From Methylobacterium sp. PvR107 (GTDB taxonomy: Bacteria > Pseudomonadota > Alphaproteobacteria > Rhizobiales > Beijerinckiaceae), in NCBI RefSeq assembly GCF_017833295.1, contig NZ_JAFIBW010000001.1, positions 2,494,001-2,558,000 of the forward strand: 64,000 nt of DNA, written 5' to 3'. Below, piece after piece: positions 61,422 through 64,000 of the stretch. The position numbers and the translations under genes are program-made. Within the stretch, counting starts at the first letter, position 1, and each line of letters starts with the position of its first letter. The notes below the pieces were generated by a model. That model was given only the letters and a program-made list of their open reading frames with translations, ran no database searches and was not told the origin of the DNA.

Positions 61422-63419
61422 TCAAGCGGCCTGGATGTCGCTGAGGAAACTGTCGACGTCGCGTTTGACGGTGAGCGACTGCGCCGCCAGCTCGGCGGCC
61501 GCGCTCTGCACCTGGACGGCCGCGCTGCCGGTCTGGCGGGCGGCGGCCAGAACCCGCGACACGTTGGCCGAAACGTCCTCCGTGCCCCGCGCCGCCTCGC
61601 CGGCGTTGCGCGAAATCTCGCTCGTCGCCGCCGTCTGTTCCACCACGGTCGCGGCGATGGCGCCGCTGATCTCGTTCACGGCGGCAATCGTGCGGCCGAT
61701 CTGCTGCATCGCCTCCGCGGCCTGGCCAGAGGCCGCCTGGATCGCGGCGATCTGACCGCCGACTTCCTCGGTGGCCCGCGCCGTCTGTCCCGCGAGCGCC
61801 TTCACCTCGGCGGCGACGACGGCGAAGCCCCGCCCCGCCTCGCCGGCACGCGCCGCCTCGATCGTGGCATTCAGCGCCAGCAAGTTGGTCTGGCTGGCGA
61901 TTCCCGAGATGAGGGTCACGGCCGCGCCGATCTGCTCGGCGGCCGCGCGGAGGCTCGCCATGGCGGCGTTGGTCGCCTCGGCCTCGTGGGCGGCATGACC
62001 GGCGACCTCGTTCGAGCGGACCACCTGCCGCTCGATTTCCTGGAGCGACGTGACCATCTCCTCGGCCGCAGCCGCTACGGTCTGGACGTTGGACGAGGTC
62101 TGCTCTGCGGCCGTGCTCGAGGTCACGGCCTGGCTGTTGGTATCGTCGGCCACCCGGGTCATCGCCCGCGCGGTGGCATCGAGCGCGGTGGTCGTCGCCG
62201 TGACGATGTCGAGCGAGGCGGCGATCTTCCCCTCGAAGGCATGCACCAGCGCGTCGACCCGCTCGGCCCGGCGCAGGCGGGCGGCCTGCTCGGCGGCCCG
62301 CGCGGCCTCCAGCTCGGCGCGGGCGACGGCGTTCTGGCGGAAGATGTCCACGGCGCGGGCCATCGCGCCGATCTCGTCGGTCACGTCGCGATAGGGCACC
62401 ACGACCTCCCGGTCGCCGCCGGCCAGCCGCGTCATGGCCTCCGTCATGCCGGTGAGCGGCCGGACGATGCTGCGGGCGACCAGGAAGGCCAGGAGGCCGC
62501 CGAGAACAAGAACCAGCGCGAAGAGGCCGATCTGGATGCGCTGGGCGCTTTCTGCGGCTTCATCGGTTTCCTTGGACTTCCGCTCGGCGGCTGCCAGAAT
62601 CCTGCCCCGCAGATCCACGCCGAGTCGTTCGAGGGCTTCGATATGCGGCTTGATCCCGCTTTCGAACACAGTCTTCGCTGTGATCATGGCCTGATCATAA
62701 ACATAGAAGCTGCTCGAGGCGGTCTTGAGCGCTTCGAGAACCGTGTTGACCTGCGGCCCGAACGGCGCTCCTCCCGGACCCGCCCTGAACGTCTCCAGTG
62801 CCGACCGCGCTTCGTCGATCCGACGGCTGTAGGACGACAAATCCTGAGGGTCGAAGCTGATCATATAGCGCGCGGACGTCAGGCGCGCCCGCAGGACGAC
62901 ATTGTCGACGTTCTGGGCGCGGGCGAGCGTCGCCTCCTCGGCGCGTGCGTGCACGTCCGTGATCAGCTTCGCCATGAGCTGAGCCAGCACGTTGCCGGAC
63001 TCGAACATCCGCGCCTTGGATTCGCTGAGAGCGGCGCCCGCGGCGGCGAGACGCTCCAGCTCCGGCCTCATGGCACTGGCGTGATCGCGCATCTCAGTGA
63101 AGTACTTGCGCCCGAGATCCGTCAGGGCTCCCGCGATACCACCGTCGCAGGACTTCTCGATCGCGAGGCGCGCCTGTTCCATCGCGACGATCCGCTCCGG
63201 CTGCGGTGTGAGCCGATAAGTCTCGGCAAAGCCGTTGAGACGCGCCGCCGAGCCATCGACGGCGAAAATCGCCTGTGCGCCCAGATAGAGGCGGCGGCGC
63301 AGGTGATAACTTTCGTTGAGCTTAGTTTGCTGAACGACTGCAAACGCGCCAATAAATCCCGCCATTATGACAAGCAGAATAAATCCGGAATATAGGCGCG
63401 ACTTTATCCCGATGCTCAT
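61422..63419 (-). CDS. Methyl-accepting chemotaxis protein
   Basis: A 665-aa chemoreceptor. The first membrane helix is at about 10-30 ('[19 protein letters not shown]'), a large helical periplasmic sensor at 31-292, the second helix at about 294-316 ('[19 protein letters not shown]'), HAMP at 317-370, and the signalling domain to the end, with the tip '[21 protein letters not shown]' near 520-540. No CheR/CheB pentapeptide. It shares the signalling core but not the sensor with the receptor at 4788. The ligand is unknown. It has a long AT-rich upstream region. Confidence 0.94.
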   Translation of the reverse strand: MSIGIKSRLYSGFILLVIMAGFIGAFAVVQQTKLNESYHLRRRLYLGAQAIFAVDGSAARLNGFAETYRLTPQPERIVAMEQARLAIEKSCDGGIAGALTDLGRKYFTEMRDHASAMRPELERLAAAGAALSESKARMFESGNVLAQLMAKLITDVHARAEEATLARAQNVDNVVLRARLTSARYMISFDPQDLSSYSRRIDEARSALETFRAGPGGAPFGPQVNTVLEALKTASSSFYVYDQAMITAKTVFESGIKPHIEALERLGVDLRGRILAAAERKSKETDEAAESAQRIQIGLFALVLVLGGLLAFLVARSIVRPLTGMTEAMTRLAGGDREVVVPYRDVTDEIGAMARAVDIFRQNAVARAELEAARAAEQAARLRRAERVDALVHAFEGKIAASLDIVTATTTALDATARAMTRVADDTNSQAVTSSTAAEQTSSNVQTVAAAAEEMVTSLQEIERQVVRSNEVAGHAAHEAEATNAAMASLRAAAEQIGAAVTLISGIASQTNLLALNATIEAARAGEAGRGFAVVAAEVKALAGQTARATEEVGGQIAAIQAASGQAAEAMQQIGRTIAAVNEISGAIAATVVEQTAATSEISRNAGEAARGTEDVSANVSRVLAAARQTGSAAVQVQSAAAELAAQSLTVKRDVDSFLSDIQAA

Positions 63420-64000
63420 CCTATTCGCCCTTGATGCGTCGCCCCGATGCTGCGCCGCATATCAAGGTAGGATATTTGTGACATCTTTGTGTCAAATTTG
63501 TCTTTTTATCGGAACGATACTTGAGGTTGGGTAGTATATCAGTCGAAAAAATCACTAAATAGTCTGGAATTGAGCATTAAATTACAATAAGACCGCTTAC
63601 AGGCCGCCAATCAACCCGCTAAAGCGAATTGCGGCCGTTCTTTCCGAACGGTTCTTGGTGGTGCGATGATCTGAACGTGCGGACGCCGCCGGCTTGGCAA
63701 TCGCCGTGCTGGCCCTCGCTGCGTGCCGTGTGTCTCGCGGATCGAGACGGCGCTCGCTCGTCTGGGATGCTGCATTGGCGAGCAGGATTCGGGCGCGTCC
63801 TGGTCCCGCCGAGGGCGTGATCCGTGCGACGCCGATACCGGGGGCGTGCCGCGAGCAGAGCTCGGCGTGCCGTCACGGTGCAGCGGGAGAAGCCCTCACA
63901 ACACCGGCCGGTCGCGTCCCAAGGCCGCGAGCGGATCGCCCGGGGCGAAACGCAGCCGAATCGCGCTTCAGGCGGCGCGGCTTGCCAACGCCTCGCGCAT
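63420..64000. other. 581-bp region: AT-rich promoter side, then no clear gene
   Basis: 63470-63600 is distinctly AT-rich and is the probable promoter of the chemoreceptor. 63600-63890 is GC-rich with no credible gene. At the right edge two minus-strand frames look like possible C-termini: one ends at 63968 (MREALASRAA then stop), the other at 63896 (reading LRFAPGDPLAALGRDRPVL then stop), but neither can be followed in the window. Confidence 0.4.

Overview
The window is high-GC (about 70%) alphaproteobacterial chromosome, most likely from a Methylobacterium/Methylorubrum-type organism (Methylobacteriaceae). The evidence is a Rhodobacter-type gene transfer agent (GTA) structural cluster, the ftsK-lolA-xthA neighbourhood common in Rhizobiales, a GCG_CRPN small protein, a YfdX protein and many dispersed intergenic palindromes. 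The genus is inferred from gene content and style; no database search was possible.

Region 1 (1-22928, minus strand) is a nearly complete GTA head-tail cluster. Read right to left it runs: small terminase, large terminase, portal, prohead protease, HK97 capsid, connector (gp6-like), head-tail joining protein, DUF3168 tail terminator, major tail protein, gp10-like chaperone, TIGR02216 chaperone, short tape measure, DUF2460, DUF2163, NlpC/P60 peptidase, the 1297-aa TIM-barrel host-contact protein, and a DUF2793 protein cut by the window edge. Its gene order is classical, but it is interrupted at five places by plus-strand genes that are not GTA parts: a secreted protein of unknown function, a GIY-YIG nuclease, two tandem trypsin-like proteases plus Dps, a TauD-type dioxygenase, and a chemoreceptor. 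A 29-bp palindrome lies just upstream of the small terminase gene.

Region 2 (23069-28626) holds a YfdX protein and an iron-uptake locus: a TonB-dependent siderophore receptor divergent from a PepSY membrane protein and a PiuC-type Fe(II) dioxygenase.

Region 3 (28667-35002) is a LysR-regulated catabolic operon. A NitT/TauT-type ABC importer (binding protein, permease, ATPase) is tightly coupled to a NodB/PuuE-like hydrolase and an AtzF-type allophanate hydrolase. No urea carboxylase, biuret hydrolase or cyanurate hydrolase is present in the window, so the imported nitrogen compound is unknown.

Region 4 (35003-41143) is a ragged accessory stretch. It contains a lower-GC orphan binding protein, small acetyltransferase, small secreted and membrane proteins, a peptide-deformylase-like protein that has lost two metal ligands, and a truncated UDP-galactopyranose mutase relic.

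Region 5 (41219-63419) is mostly housekeeping: xthA, plsC, lolA, ftsK (without the usual membrane domain), nadE, a large AsmA-family protein, uvrD/pcrA-type helicase, phoH-like ATPase, a Met/His/Arg-repeat secreted peptide, ubiK, ybjN-proC, a TetR-fold protein and a second chemoreceptor. Two families of dispersed palindromic repeats recur in the intergenic gaps.
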